64,000 nt of DNA from Rotaria macrura (Eukaryota > Rotifera > Eurotatoria > Philodinida > Philodinidae): assembly GCA_900239685.1 (NCBI GenBank), contig OENT01000349.1, positions 10,103-74,102 of the forward strand, read 5' to 3'. The notes beneath the pieces were generated by a model that ran no database searches, was not told the origin of the DNA, and saw nothing but the letters and a program-made list of their open reading frames with translations. The position numbers were made by a program, and so were the translations under genes. This document shows, in pieces, positions 1 to 11,500 of the stretch. Positions within the stretch are counted from its first letter, which is position 1; every line of letters begins with the position of its first letter.

Positions 1-313
1 ATTGTAAAATTAAAAAATCAAACAAAAATTCAATGATTCGATCAACGATATGAAGTTTTGTATCCTTGTTGTTCAAAATTTAAATCAAGGGTGGGTGAAA
101 CAGCTCAAAGAAGAGTCGTTTGAATTTCCTGATTTAATTAATTTTCGTATTTTCCTGATTTAATGTTTTTTTCTGATTTTCCTGATTTAATTATTTTTTC
201 TGATTTCTGTGATTTTTTAAATGTTTTTGTTGATTTTTCCGATTTCATTGATTGTAATCAATCGATTAAAAATTTTTACAAAAATCACAAAATCATAAAT
301 CAGTTTCCCCTTG
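1..313. repeat. AT-rich dispersed repeat (MITE-like)
   Basis: AT-rich stretch full of TGATTT/AAATCA motifs. A GAAACAG-bearing end near 86 (CAAGGGTGGGTGAAACAG) faces an inverse end at 301-313 (CAGTTTCCCCTTG). The motif TATCCTTGTTGTTC at 61-74 recurs as TATCCTTATTGTTC near 56909, within another copy of the same kind of repeat (about 56825-57022). No target duplication was found, and the copy may run off the left edge of the window. No coding sequence is visible. Confidence 0.45.
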
Positions 314-614
314 CTCGATCAGCTTAAAAGACAGATTCGCTGATAGATTTGTGTGCACAAATATGATCGAGTCGTTTGTATAGACATATAAAAATTTAGA
401 GAAGTAGAAGTATATTTGACAAACTAGTGTTCGAATCCAGCCTCGACCAAAAATATATCAAGTATATATAACTAGATTTCTTCCTGGCCGACAAAGTGAA
501 AAACGAGTGACAATGAAAGTTTCCTATAGAAATTACCTGTACCAAGAAGTAAGTAAGTAATAATATGAAAGTGTAATCATTTTGGTTAATTTTTTTTCAT
601 AGTTTGAGTACATC

Positions 615-850
615 TTAAAAAAACCGCTCTGTACCGCGGTGTCAAGAAATCCCGGTATTTAGCGTTTCCAAAAAACGCGGGAGTCAGACCGTTAATGCGG
701 TTTTTTTAAACGTCGTTCTATCGCGTCTTGAAAAAACCGCGGTTTTTACTGTTTTTGAAAAGACGAATAAACGGTCTGACTCCCGCGTTTCGAAATACCG
801 TTCTAAACCGCGGTTTTGAAAAACGCATTTAACCGCGTTTTTTTAGCGAA
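615..850. mobile_element. foldback/palindromic element
   Basis: Locally GC-richer block made of ACCGCGGTTTTT and AACGCG units on both strands. A perfect 20-bp inverted repeat is seen: AACGCGGGAGTCAGACCGTT at 674-693 against its reverse complement at 770-789. The outer parts (about 615-670 and 790-846) also pair imperfectly. It has no coding capacity and no clear target duplication. The style matches nonautonomous DNA transposons; its superfamily is unknown. Confidence 0.6.
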
Positions 851-1004
851 TTTTTTTCCGTGGGATAATGAACAAAATTCAAATTAATATATAATTTTAA
901 TCACCTCTCCGTATTAGGATGAGATTCTACTTCACTCTTTCCGTTACCGATGAGTTAGTTAAATTGCAACTGGTTCTTCTTCAATGGTGAAAATAGAAGA
1001 AGAC

Positions 1005-1193
1005 CGGTCACGGCACCAATTGTTAGCTCGCTTCGTCGAGCTTTAACGTTTTATTCTTTCCATCTCCAAAAAGAAATGCACATAAATATATATGAGAAAA
1101 CAAAAGTGAGAAAGAGAGAGAAGATAGAACAACAACATAGAACGAGCAACGACTGGATATCGAGGGAAGAACTGAGGCTGATTAACGCTAACA
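1005..1193 (-). mobile_element. LTR retrotransposon fragment (one LTR plus primer-binding-like site)
   Basis: A 173-bp segment at 1021-1193 has the palindromic ends TGTTAGC and GCTAACA, as LTRs do. On the minus strand the end at 1021 is followed after two bases by TGGTGCCGTGACCGG (about 1005-1019), which resembles primer-binding-site sequence next to LTRs, for example in BEL/Pao-like elements. No internal gag or pol coding sequence is seen, so this is a broken fossil of one LTR and its edge. The family is undetermined. Confidence 0.5.
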
Positions 1194-1266
1194 CAGCCTC
1201 AAAATACGATAGGTGGTACATCCTGCATCGGCTTCGTCACTTGGAGGCTGTTATTCAGCGTTCCCA

Positions 1267-1705
1267 TTCCATGAATGCAACCATCATAGGCACCATAAAA
1301 TGTTCATTTGTACCATAGGAATGGCCATTTGTGCCATAATAATGGTCATTTGGGGCATAAAATGGTCATTTGTGCCATATAAATGGTGAAATGGGCCACA
1401 GAAATGGCCATTCGTGCAATAGAAACTGCCATTTCCGCCATAATACTGGTCATTCGAGGTACACAAATGGTCATTTGGACCATAAAATTGTTATTTATAC
1501 CATAGAATTGGTCATTTGTACTATAGAAAAAGTATAATGAGCGATAAAAATAGTCATTGGGTTAAAGCAATGGTCATTCGGCCAGCAGCCATCATGAATC
1601 GGGCCACAGAAATGGTCATTTATACCATAGAAATGATCATTTGTTGTATAGTAATGGTCTTTTGGGCCATACAAATGGTCGTCTATACCATAAAATTGGT
1701 CATTT
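1267..1705. repeat. Minisatellite, about 21-bp unit
   Basis: About 20 diverged copies of a unit like AATGGTCATTTGTGCCATAGA. Copies differ by several substitutions, so the array is old. Because 21 is a multiple of three and the unit lacks stops in some frames, both strands show short open frames (about 1284-1466 minus and 1516-1776 plus). I treat these as by-products and not as genes. Confidence 0.8.
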
Positions 1706-1960
1706 GGGAAAACAAAAGCTCTCAGCGCAACCCATCACGAGATAAAAAATGTGAAACGCGATGTAATTTCTTTTAACAGCCAAAGAAATCTTCCTTTCCT
1801 TCATGAACCCTGCTAACCATTTACTCATGGTTTGTCACTGACGCACTAGATCTGGAATAAAGAAGGAGCTGATTTACTCTCATCAGAAATTAGTGACATA
1901 TATCAAGTAACCCTGTACCAAAGATAGATGACGTGCCGTCATGCCCTTGGGGGCCATCTT
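1706..1960. other. No gene seen
   Basis: Unique-looking sequence between two minisatellites. Nothing recognisable. Confidence 0.5.
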
Positions 1961-1961
1961 T

Positions 1962-2315
1962 CACTTCTGTGACGGTGTTCAATCCTATCATTAACGGCCA
2001 TCAACAGGGGACACACCTGTCGGTAACCATCAGTGATGAAGGCGGGGGGGAGATTTAGGAGGGGGCAACCGTTCGTAACGGTATGTGTTGCAGGGTCGTG
2101 GCGAGAGCGAACCCGTCGGTAACGGTCTGTGATGGTGAAACCACCTGACAGTAACGGTCTGTGATGGTGAAACCACCTGTCGATAACGGTCTGTGATGCT
2201 GAAACCACCTATCGGTAACGGTCTGTGATGATGGAAACACCTGTCCGTAACGGTCTGTGATAGCGGAACCAGCTCTCAGTAAGGATCTGTGATGGTTGAA
2301 TCACCCGTCGGTACG
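1962..2315. repeat. Minisatellite, about 32-bp unit
   Basis: Tandem units of the kind CGGTAACGGTCTGTGATGG followed by TGAAACCACCTGT. The cleanest six lie at about 2115-2310 with a period of 32-33 bp; more diverged units lie upstream to about 1962. Copies near 2115-2200 are nearly identical, those at the edges diverged. Open frames across it on the minus strand are repeats of the same short peptide and are not credible genes. Confidence 0.8.
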
Positions 2316-2473
2316 TGTGAGGATGTATTTGTACTTGTGGCATTCCATCTGGCTTTGTTTGTGTGTTGGTCTCTGATCGTGTTTTGTTGATCCCAGTATC
2401 CTTTCTTGTTGTCGCTCAGAAATTTACGGCGACACCAGTACACCGAAACGGAAAGCAACAGCGAAATCGGTAG

Positions 2474-2605
2474 CCACAAGCATTCACAAACTCACACGGA
2501 CACTGGCATGGACACCCAGAGGGACACCCACATGGGCACGCACTCAGGGACACAAGCTCACACACCCACAAACTCGCACCCAGTTCTAAACCCACAGTCA
2601 TACCC
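2474..2605. repeat. C-rich telomere-like tract
   Basis: Degenerate CCCACA/CACACT/GACACC units on the plus strand, the complement of TGTGGG-like units. It lies just beyond the 32-bp minisatellite. A short open frame through it encodes only Thr/His-rich repeats. Confidence 0.5.
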
Positions 2606-2806
2606 ATACCGACCCCTCATCGTCCGACCGTTGATGCAGCCGACAAACTCGTATTATTTAGAAGAGATTAACAGATGTAACAATGAGAACTCATTTTATC
2701 ATTAATCAATTATGAACACATGTGATGGTAATAAAAAAATGATTTTGAGGTTTGCGATTCGAATCAAAATAGTTATTTAGATTGTTAATATGGATTTTTG
2801 GCATCG

Positions 2807-3730
2807 TTAATGATGTTTGCAATGTTTTATGATATCATGAATGATACCTAAAAATAAATTTGAAGCAATCAAAGCCGCTTTTCTCGTCAAAACGGTCTCC
2901 ATCAACGAAGTGATCCATACAAACATGCCATAGAGCCCCATAAATATGATTACGAGACACATAAGTATAAGAAACATAAGAAAAGCTAACTCATTACGGC
3001 ATGTCAAAGTGTCAATACATTTCCGACATATTCCATCGTCACTACATTCACCGCGTCGCAATTCCCAGCAAGTGAATGTCCAAACTATCAAAAAGCCCAT
3101 GCTACACAATGATAAGACTACACCAATATACGTATGATGAAGGACGAACAATGATTCTTTACTGTGATGAAGTAGACACAATTGTGAAAAGTCAAAAATA
3201 TTTATAAAATAAGTTGGAAAAATAAAAGAACCTTTTGTAAGAAATTGGGACCCAATCGAAGCGAAGAGTTTTGCAGCAAATGGAAACTTACGATACTTGC
3301 TTTCGTAGAAGGAATGACGCCGCGCACATAGCTCAATGAATGCAGAAATAATGCTTACTATACTAAGAAATACCGCTACCAGTAAACTTAGCCAGAAGAC
3401 ACAAACGAATAGAACGTTTTGCCGTCCTTCTTTGCGAATGATGTTGTTAAATACAGTTGTTACATCAAAAGTGAATAAAGCGTTTCGCGAACAATTACCG
3501 ATATCAGTCATATTCACTTGGATGATATAGTAGTGTGATGTTGTATTTGATACACGAAATACTTCGTAGGAATCACGTCGTTCGTATTTTATGTAATGGT
3601 CTATATTCGTAACCATGCAATAGATCGTAACAGATACATTGCATAATATCGATAGCAACAAAATGAATATTCCAACCGACATGTTATTTTCATTCCTGGA
3701 GATCTCTGCATAATTAATCGACCCATACAT
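2807..3730 (-). CDS. Multi-pass membrane protein, unknown function
   Basis: Single open frame of 307 aa starting at a true ATG (3730). Hydrophobic segments are visible at about residues 17-40, 104-132, 163-180, 195-222 and 243-272, so four or five membrane passes. The first loop holds several N-x-S/T sites (for example NTTS and NMT), which would suit an extracellular side. A Cys cluster, CSDDGICRKCIDTLTC, lies in the loop before the last segment. I recognise no family. It sits between a minisatellite and a long telomere-like tract, a position where lineage-specific membrane proteins may be found. No intron is needed. It could be a lineage-restricted gene; length, hydrophobic pattern and absence of stops make a real gene likely. 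Confidence 0.65.
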   Translation of the reverse strand: MYGSINYAEISRNENNMSVGIFILLLSILCNVSVTIYCMVTNIDHYIKYERRDSYEVFRVSNTTSHYYIIQVNMTDIGNCSRNALFTFDVTTVFNNIIRKEGRQNVLFVCVFWLSLLVAVFLSIVSIISAFIELCARRHSFYESKYRKFPFAAKLFASIGSQFLTKGSFIFPTYFINIFDFSQLCLLHHSKESLFVLHHTYIGVVLSLCSMGFLIVWTFTCWELRRGECSDDGICRKCIDTLTCRNELAFLMFLILMCLVIIFMGLYGMFVWITSLMETVLTRKAALIASNLFLGIIHDIIKHCKHH

Positions 3731-3956
3731 TGTTCAAAAGCAGCCTCCTATCTGAATGATTACAATCTCGGACACAGCTCTTAAAGTAGCCAAAAACAGA
3801 AGTTTCTTATCCATCGAACACAGATAGAAACAACCGCGATTCTGTAGCTGATAACGACAACAGTGTTTCATGCAGAAAGAAAAAGAAATTAACCGCCCTC
3901 TTACACATATTACTGTGAGCTTGTTCCCACAATGAGAATGCTACTGATCGTCTGAG

Positions 3957-5035
3957 TGCGGGTATGTGTGTGAGTGTCGGTGTGAGTGTGGGTATGGGCG
4001 TGGGTGATCGTGTGAGTATGAACGTGGCTTTGAGTATGAGTGCAAGTGTCCGTCTGGGTGAAAGTCTAGGTACGGGTATGGTTGTCGCTGTCTGTGTAGA
4101 TATCCGTCTGGGTGTCGGTCTAGGTATGCGTATGGTTGTCGGTGTGGGTGTGGCTGTGCGCATAGGTTTAGGTGTGGGTTTGCGTGAAGGTAAGGCTGTA
4201 GGTGTGCGTTTCGGTATGAGCGTCCGTGTAGGTGGGTATGGGTGTCCGTGTGAGTGACAGTCAACGTATTGGTATGGTAGTGCGTGTGAATGTGGGCGTG
4301 GATGTGGGTGTGCGTATGTATGTAGGTGTGGGTTTCGGTGAAGGTGAGGGTGTAGGTGTGGGTTTCGGTATGGGCGTCCGTGTAGCTGGGTGTGGGTATC
4401 CGTGTGAGTGTCGGTCTACGTATTGCTATGGTAGTGGGTGTGAATTTGGGCGTGGGTGTGCGTATGGGTGTAGGTGTGCGTGTGCGTATGGGTGTAGGTG
4501 TGGGTTTGGGTGGGGTAAGGGTGTGCGTGAGGGTTTGCGTATGGGCGTGCGTGAAGGTGGGTGTGGGTATGCGTACGGGTGTAGGTGTGGGTTTGGGTGG
4601 GGGTAAGGGTGTGGGTGTGGGTTTGGGTATGGGCATGCGTGTACCTATCTGTGGGTGTGTGGGTGGGTGTGCGTATGAGTGTAGGTTTGGATTAGGGTCG
4701 TGGTTAGGGTGTCCGCGTGAGTTTGGATATGGACGTCCTTGTAGGTGGGTATGGGTGTCCGTGTGATTATCGGTCAAGGTATAGGTATGGCTGTGGCTGT
4801 AGATGTGGGTGTGGGATTGGGTATGGACGTCCTTGGGGGTGGGAATGAGTGTCCGTGTGAGTATCGGTCTAGGTATGGGTATGGCCGTGGGTGTGATTTG
4901 GGTGTGGGTGTGGGTGTTCTAAAAGACAAGGGCAACAAACACAGACAGAACCACACACACACCCAAACTGTCACCGACATTGAAACAGAGACGGACACCC
5001 ACACCTACACCACAGCCACAGCCACAGCCACACTT
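3957..5035. repeat. Telomere-like hexamer tract, G-rich arm then C-rich arm
   Basis: From about 3957 to 4918 the plus strand is built from degenerate GTGTGGGTGTGGGTATGGGC-type units (TGTGGG with TATGGG, CGTGGG and TGTGAG variants). After a short spacer (4919-4934) it switches to the complementary type, CACACCCACAC and CCACAGCCACAG, to about 5035. Long open frames on both strands (for example 3941-4777 minus) arise because the unit length is a multiple of three and lacks stops; they encode only Pro/Thr/His or Val/Gly repeats. As I recall, TGTGGG is the telomere repeat reported for Adineta vaga. The arrangement equals two telomere ends meeting head to head, or a large foldback. Confidence 0.75.
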
Positions 5036-5040
5036 TCCGT

Positions 5041-5512
5041 CGCCTATTGATATACTAGTGCTATGTAATAATATTTGTATATTGAAAAATTTTCATATCT
5101 TCATTCACCGTAAAAAGAACCGTGAATACTGATATTTCTATCATCATTTTTCTTTAGTTATTTAAATTATTTTGTTGAACACTCTTTTTTTCTTTCCTAC
5201 ATGAAAAGAATCAATAGTATTCGTTATGATTACTAAACTATCCGCAATTGAAACAAATAGAAATTTCATGTTATTTAGGTTTTATTTGAATATTGGAAAA
5301 AGTTCCTCCATTGTTTCCCATTTTGTTTGCACATTGGCCACATCTTAATAAATATCTGATTAGATAAAATATGGTGTCTATAACCTTCAACACAAAGGTC
5401 AATAATGATTTGTTCCTAGTAATATACATATATAACAACTGATAGATAAAAACTGGTAGTTGTTCGACACAATTTTAGCTTTTATTTTCAATTTACACAG
5501 AGAAAAAAAGCA
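5041..5512 (+). promoter_or_regulatory. 5' flank of the ABC transporter gene
   Basis: AT-rich, without coding sequence. A TATATAAC motif at about 5429-5436, some 80 bp before the ATG, could be a TATA element. This is weak evidence in such AT-rich DNA. Confidence 0.25.
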
Positions 5513-8500
5513 ATGCATGCATTGATTTCTCTATTCCTCAATAACTGGCGTCTTATTCGCTTATACTTCTTATCAGAAGAACGTATCTACGCACGATGTA
5601 TGCTTCTGATATTGATCATCATAGAATTGCTCATCGTCGGTGTGAACGTAGTATTAACGTATTGGAACAAAGATTTCATCAATACATTACAAAATTTTGA
5701 TCGGCCAGCCTTTCTTCATTCACTCTTATACTTTAGTTTTCTGGCTGTTGCAATCATTGTTGTATCCGTTCACAAAACTTATCTTGCACAGTCATTTCAA
5801 CTTCATTGGCGACGTTGGTTAACTAATCATTTTCTTAACAAATATTTATCACATCATGCATATTATCATATGTCATTGCTGAAAAATAATGGACCAACAT
5901 TAAATAATCCTAATGATAATCCAGATCAAAGAATATCAATGGATATTAATTCGTATATTGAAACTGTCTATACTTTAACAATAGGTCTCTTAAATGCCTG
6001 TGCCTCATTAATTTCTTATGTTGTCATGCTTTGGTCGCTATCAGGTGTAGTGAAAATAAGTATTACTCAAAATTGGCCATTTCATATCTATGGAAGTATG
6101 GTATGGGCTGCTCTTGTCTATGCTGGATTAGGTAAGGAAAAAAACAAGTTCTCTTCGAGCACCTTATCTCGTGTAATTCAATCTTACATGATATAAACGC
6201 TTGATCTGAGTAGCGCACTATGAGATTGACTGTCGAAACGAACGATAAATCTCATGTGAATCAGTATCTGGCTTGAGTCGGCTCACAAAATATTATCAAT
6301 TTCGAGTTCTTCATAAGACAACGCGCGATTTCATATCAAGTAATAATTTCTTTACCCGGCAAAGAATCGTAACGTGTCAACTCTAGTGCATAAAAACTGA
6401 AAAAACCGAGTTGTAGTATAAATACTTTTTCGTCTCGTAGCAGCTAGTTCAAAGAAAACAAAATCTCTTCTTTGTTCTAAGAATAGGTGGTTTTTTGCTC
6501 ACATTTTTCAACCATTAATAAGAAGTCGATAGGAAAAAAAGAGAGGGTATGTTACTGATTTTCATCATCGCGTTACGTTAAGTAAACCAACGTAAGAAGC
6601 CAATAAGTAGTCTTTTTGAATTATTTTATTTTTCCGTTGAATATTTCATATTGTTGGCTACAGATTTTACGAATCAGTTTTTCTAATGTATTGTGCATGC
6701 AGCGAAAAACAACGAACAAAAACGTCATCCTCAACTTTTCTGCAAGAATTTTCAAACGACATAGCGAAATGAACTCGAACTTTCAGCAATGGCGACAGGA
6801 TAAAGAGATGCATCACTTAATGAGCGGATCAAATTTCTAAGCGATCTAGTTTCTAAAAAAAAGTCGAAGAAACCATAGACAAAACATTATCGTGTGATGC
6901 TTGTGAAAGTTGTATTGTCAATAATGAGATATTTCAATTAATTCATTGAAAAGATTGTTTAAGTTTGCAAGAAACCACTTTGATTGTTCAAAGATTATCG
7001 TTAACTTTGCGTTGGGTCGAAAAAAAATTGATCCATAACAGAAGGTGACGTGGATATTAGTGGGAAGGTGGGAGTATCTTTTCTTACTAAATTATGGGTG
7101 CAAACATTATGAAATATTCAGAAAAATCCCGATGAGGGCTGATATATTTTTTAAGTGGCACTCAAGTAATTATGAAGTTGGAATCCAAACAGATTATCGG
7201 TGTAAAACTTGTAGCTTAGTTATATTTTATTGCAAAAAAATAATTCTTCCATAAAGCCTGAACAATTTTATAAACATATAGGACGAAAAGAAGAGAAAAA
7301 ATCCATGAGATGAAAAATTTCAAAGATGGTAAAGGATAATTCAACAAAAAAAATAATCATACATCACCATCAAATAAAACAGAACAAAAAGAAAGAAATA
7401 ACCCATTCTATATCTGTATGTGTAGATGGCTAAAATAGAAAAAAATCCATTATAAAAAATTGAAAGAAGAGAAAAAGAACACAAGTACCAGAAAAAGGTG
7501 TGGCTGCTAAAATTGTACCTTGCCACTGCTTTACCGAATTGTTTTTCTATATTAAAGTCGTCACCACCTCGCCAAGAATTCAACGTAGTAGAAACTTTTT
7601 ACATGCATTTTGCATGTCAGATTTCGTTGCATGTATATAGGTTTAAAAACAAAGTATATTTCATGTATAAGTATAGATTCACTGCCTATGGCCAACTGGA
7701 AGAACAGTATAATAATCTACTATTTTTCGTTTACGGTTCCACAGTTCATATTTTGATTTCTATCTAAAGCAATAAATCTTTTTACTAAAACTTCGAAAGC
7801 ATCTGTTTTCTTCTTCAGTACATTTTTAAAAACAGATTATGCAAAATAACAAACTGACAGTTTTCTATTTCTTTACTTTTTTTTCTCTTTTACTTGTATG
7901 GAAGAGGATTACATTAAAATCATCTGGACCAGTGCCATGGTCTTGTTTCTTCTTCTCTATCAGCAAAAGAGGAACAAAGAAAAGCAGCAGACAACAATCA
8001 GCTCATTGTTTCCTATAGCGCATCGTTAAAAGTTCATTGAAAAATGAAGCAAGCACTATCAAAGTTTTAGTACATAAATTAATTGTTCTAAATAAAAATC
8101 TAAACATTAATTATGGAGGAGAAGAGAAAAACCAAGTTATTAATTAAATAACTAGATTCGAAACATAAATTCATTTAAAGCAGATAATGATTTGACCGAA
8201 AGATTGCGATCATGAAATCTTCCACAGTTCTGTAAAATGGATACCGAAAAGCCAATGGATCGTGCAAGGAAATACCGAAATCTCATCAACATCGAAGTAG
8301 TATTTTGATCTGAAAAGATCCAAAAAATGGTCGGTTTTTCTGTCGGAACAGATCTGTGCATCTGGATCTGAACGTGAAGGAGACGAGCAACTCACCTAAT
8401 CTCAAACTATTTCTTACTAGCCTTGGTTCGGAGTGAAGCAATGTACCTCGGTGAGTTATTCACTTCTGATGCAAATTTTCTTTTAAGAGAGCACCAATGA

Positions 8501-11500
8501 GACCATCCCGGACCGTCCCATATATCGAGGCACTCGATAAAATTTAGATTTTGGATATGATATTCTCATAGTGTTCAGCATCATCTAAAACCTCTAAATC
8601 CAAATTTTTAATACATTTGGTTGAACTGGTGAAAAGTTACCTCAATTCTACTGATAAGGGCTTACGATGTTATGTCAAAAATAGGATAAAAAATCATCAA
8701 TATAAAGCTGTGTTATTTTAAGCAACAAAAGATTCAGAAAAGTTTTACTGCAACATACCAAAATATAGAGCAATGAAAGCTGAACAAAATTACCTCTATA
8801 CATATTATATTTTTATAGACTGATAGATAGTTCTTTATGAAATACTGTTCATGACTAGCAATTTTTCGAGTGAAAAGTAGTTGGATATTTTTCAGTATAT
8901 TGACTGCCATTCGGTGATTTTTAAGACTTTCATGCTGAATTTCATACATGTTGTGCAGTTCTTTCTCCTCTAGAAAATGATTAGACAAACGTCTTTAAAA
9001 ACGTTTCATGCGATTTAGTTCAGAAATGCGTCTTGATGAATTTTCGAACAGACGTGCATCTAGACACAGTAAGCGTAAGAGCGCGCCTAGACGCGTTTCA
9101 ACTAATTTCTTTTAATTTTAAAAATAATTATCAATCCATCTCACATTCGAACAGAGACGTCATCAACGTGTTGTCATGATGGTCTTTGCTTAACTTGGAA
9201 AACAGATTGACTTACTACCTTAAGTGATTGAAGTCAAGTTTGAACAGACGAGGGTGGGATCAGAAGTCATCCATATGAACCATTTAGTTATTCAAGCTCA
9301 TAATAATTTTTGGTTAAATAAGGAGTATGCTTTAAGATTAGCTAAGTCTTCTGATTTTTTAAAAATAACAACATCTTTTCAAACGGAATATCACATATTA
9401 AGTAGATTTTTTTAAATAATCAATAGTTTTAGATTAAAGACAATTTATTATTTTGTGCTGACTATAAGAAATATATGAAAATATTTTTATTTTTGAATGC
9501 AATGTCAACAACATGTAAAAAAAATCTATGTATCTTTGACAGCTGTAAAGTCAATTATATTGTATCTGAAGACTGACCAGTTTTTAAAAGTAAAAATATG
9601 ATTGAGACAATGATTATTAAATTTTGAATAAAGTTTCTTTATAGAGCTAAAAGTCTCAATAGAATATTTGCTCGGCTACTACGACTAATGTCATAGGTTT
9701 TATTGTCTTCATTATCTAATCATATAATTTAAGCGGTGCTATTGCTTAGTTTTGAAAATATGAAACGCATCTGACCGTTGCCGAAAACATGTTTATAACA
9801 TCGGGGCGCGTTGTATAAAAAAAGCATATCTCAACGCATATATTCTAGGTCTGACATTTACATGGGTGTATCTTAATAAATCTGCTTGCAAGATACTATG
9901 ATTATTTTGCATGTAGATTGGGTTAGACCTGTTCATTTTCTGTACTTTGTACCTTGACTAATATCATTCTTAAAAAATTGAAAATCTTGGTTAGGAGATG
10001 CTCCAGTAGGATAAAAATTTCATGAAGAGCTTATGAAATTAATAAATTACATTGTAGAATGTATTATTCTGTGCTCTTTTTTTTACATTCTTTTCCATTA
10101 ATGTGAAATCAGATTTCAACTCAACTGTCGAGTTTTTTTCATTAAGGTACCTTAATTACCAATTTAATCGGTCGGGCTCTTTTCTACTTGAATTATGAAC
10201 AAGAACATTGTGAAGCTAATTTTCGATATGGACTTATTCGTCTTCGAGATCACGCAGAATCTATTGCTTTCTATCGAAGTCAATTGAATGAACAAGCATC
10301 ATTATCATTGTTGTATCTTCAATTAATGTCAAATTTTCGTCGAATTATTTGTCGAAAATTTATGCTCAATTGGTTTAATCAATTTTACACAATGCTAGCG
10401 ATTATTTTTCCATATCTTGTAGCTTTTACACGATATTTTTCGAAACAAATTACACTTGGTGATCTGTTACAAATATCAATGGCTTTCGATTCTGTACATA
10501 GATCTCTTTCTTTTATACCTAATTCGTATGAAATTATTGTACGATGGCAATCAGCAACCAAAAGGTTGATTGAATTCGATTATACTCTAAATGAATTACA
10601 TATAGCTAAAGGAAATTCAAAAATTAAATTTATTTATGCACCGAATGGAAGATCAATACATATTCAAAAGTTAACTATTCGATTACCATTAGAAGTCAAT
10701 GAAGATGATGGGCAGATTCTCATCAAACATCTCAATTTAGTCCTAAAACCTTATCAAGCTGTACTTATTACAGGTAAGAGAAACAGGTCTAGCTCCTTCA
10801 AGTTCTCTAATGTATTTTCAAGTTGATTCGATTTTATTACAATTGCAAATTAGTACACTTTCTATTATAATATAAAACTTTCTTTCTAGTTTCTTATAAT
10901 ATTCTCTGCACATTTATTTTTCTAGATCAAGATTATATATATGTATAACATAAGTTTTTATAAACTATTAGAAAAATCTAGTAAAGATTGGAATTAAATT
11001 ATTACGATCAAGAGGTAGTTGAAATTCCATTTAAAATACAAGTTCACAGTTCTTCATACGTCCGACACAACATTTACTAGCAATCTCATTTCATAAAATA
11101 ATCAAAAATTGTTCTAGATAACTAATGAGATCTTCTCAAGTAAGTTTTTCAGTTGAACGCTTTTCAGATTCTTTTATTGATATATTCATATTAAACTATC
11201 AGTATCCTGGAAAAAGCAATTGATTAGGAGACCTCATTGAAGATTTCACAAAAATTAAACATCCACGTGATTCATTGCCTGTCGGAAATGCCTAGTTCCA
11301 ATAGCAATACTGATAATTTTTTCTTGTACATTACAAATCTTCTAACTGAGATACTGAATCAAACTTGATTTTTTCCCGTCAAATGAATTCCAGAATTTCA
11401 TTAATATGACTTTAGCCAGATGTTACGAAAGAATATTTGATATATAGTATAAATGGCACATTTAGCATGAGGATGTGAGAATATGTCTCGTTAACTTTAA

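Noticed and set aside
365-448. tRNA-like sequence: GATCGAG and CTCGACC ends with GTTCGAATCC
   Set aside because: The acceptor stem nearly pairs, but the T-stem and D-arm do not, and no anticodon stem is seen. At best a worn tRNA-derived piece.
2115-2310. CRISPR-like array of 32-bp repeats
   Set aside because: Units are directly abutting with no unique spacers, units diverge, and the context is eukaryotic. It is a minisatellite.
3941-4777. 278-aa minus-strand open frame rich in His, Thr and Pro, and plus-strand Val/Gly frames
   Set aside because: The frames follow from stop-free hexamer repeats; all frames give equally long repeats, so this is not a gene.
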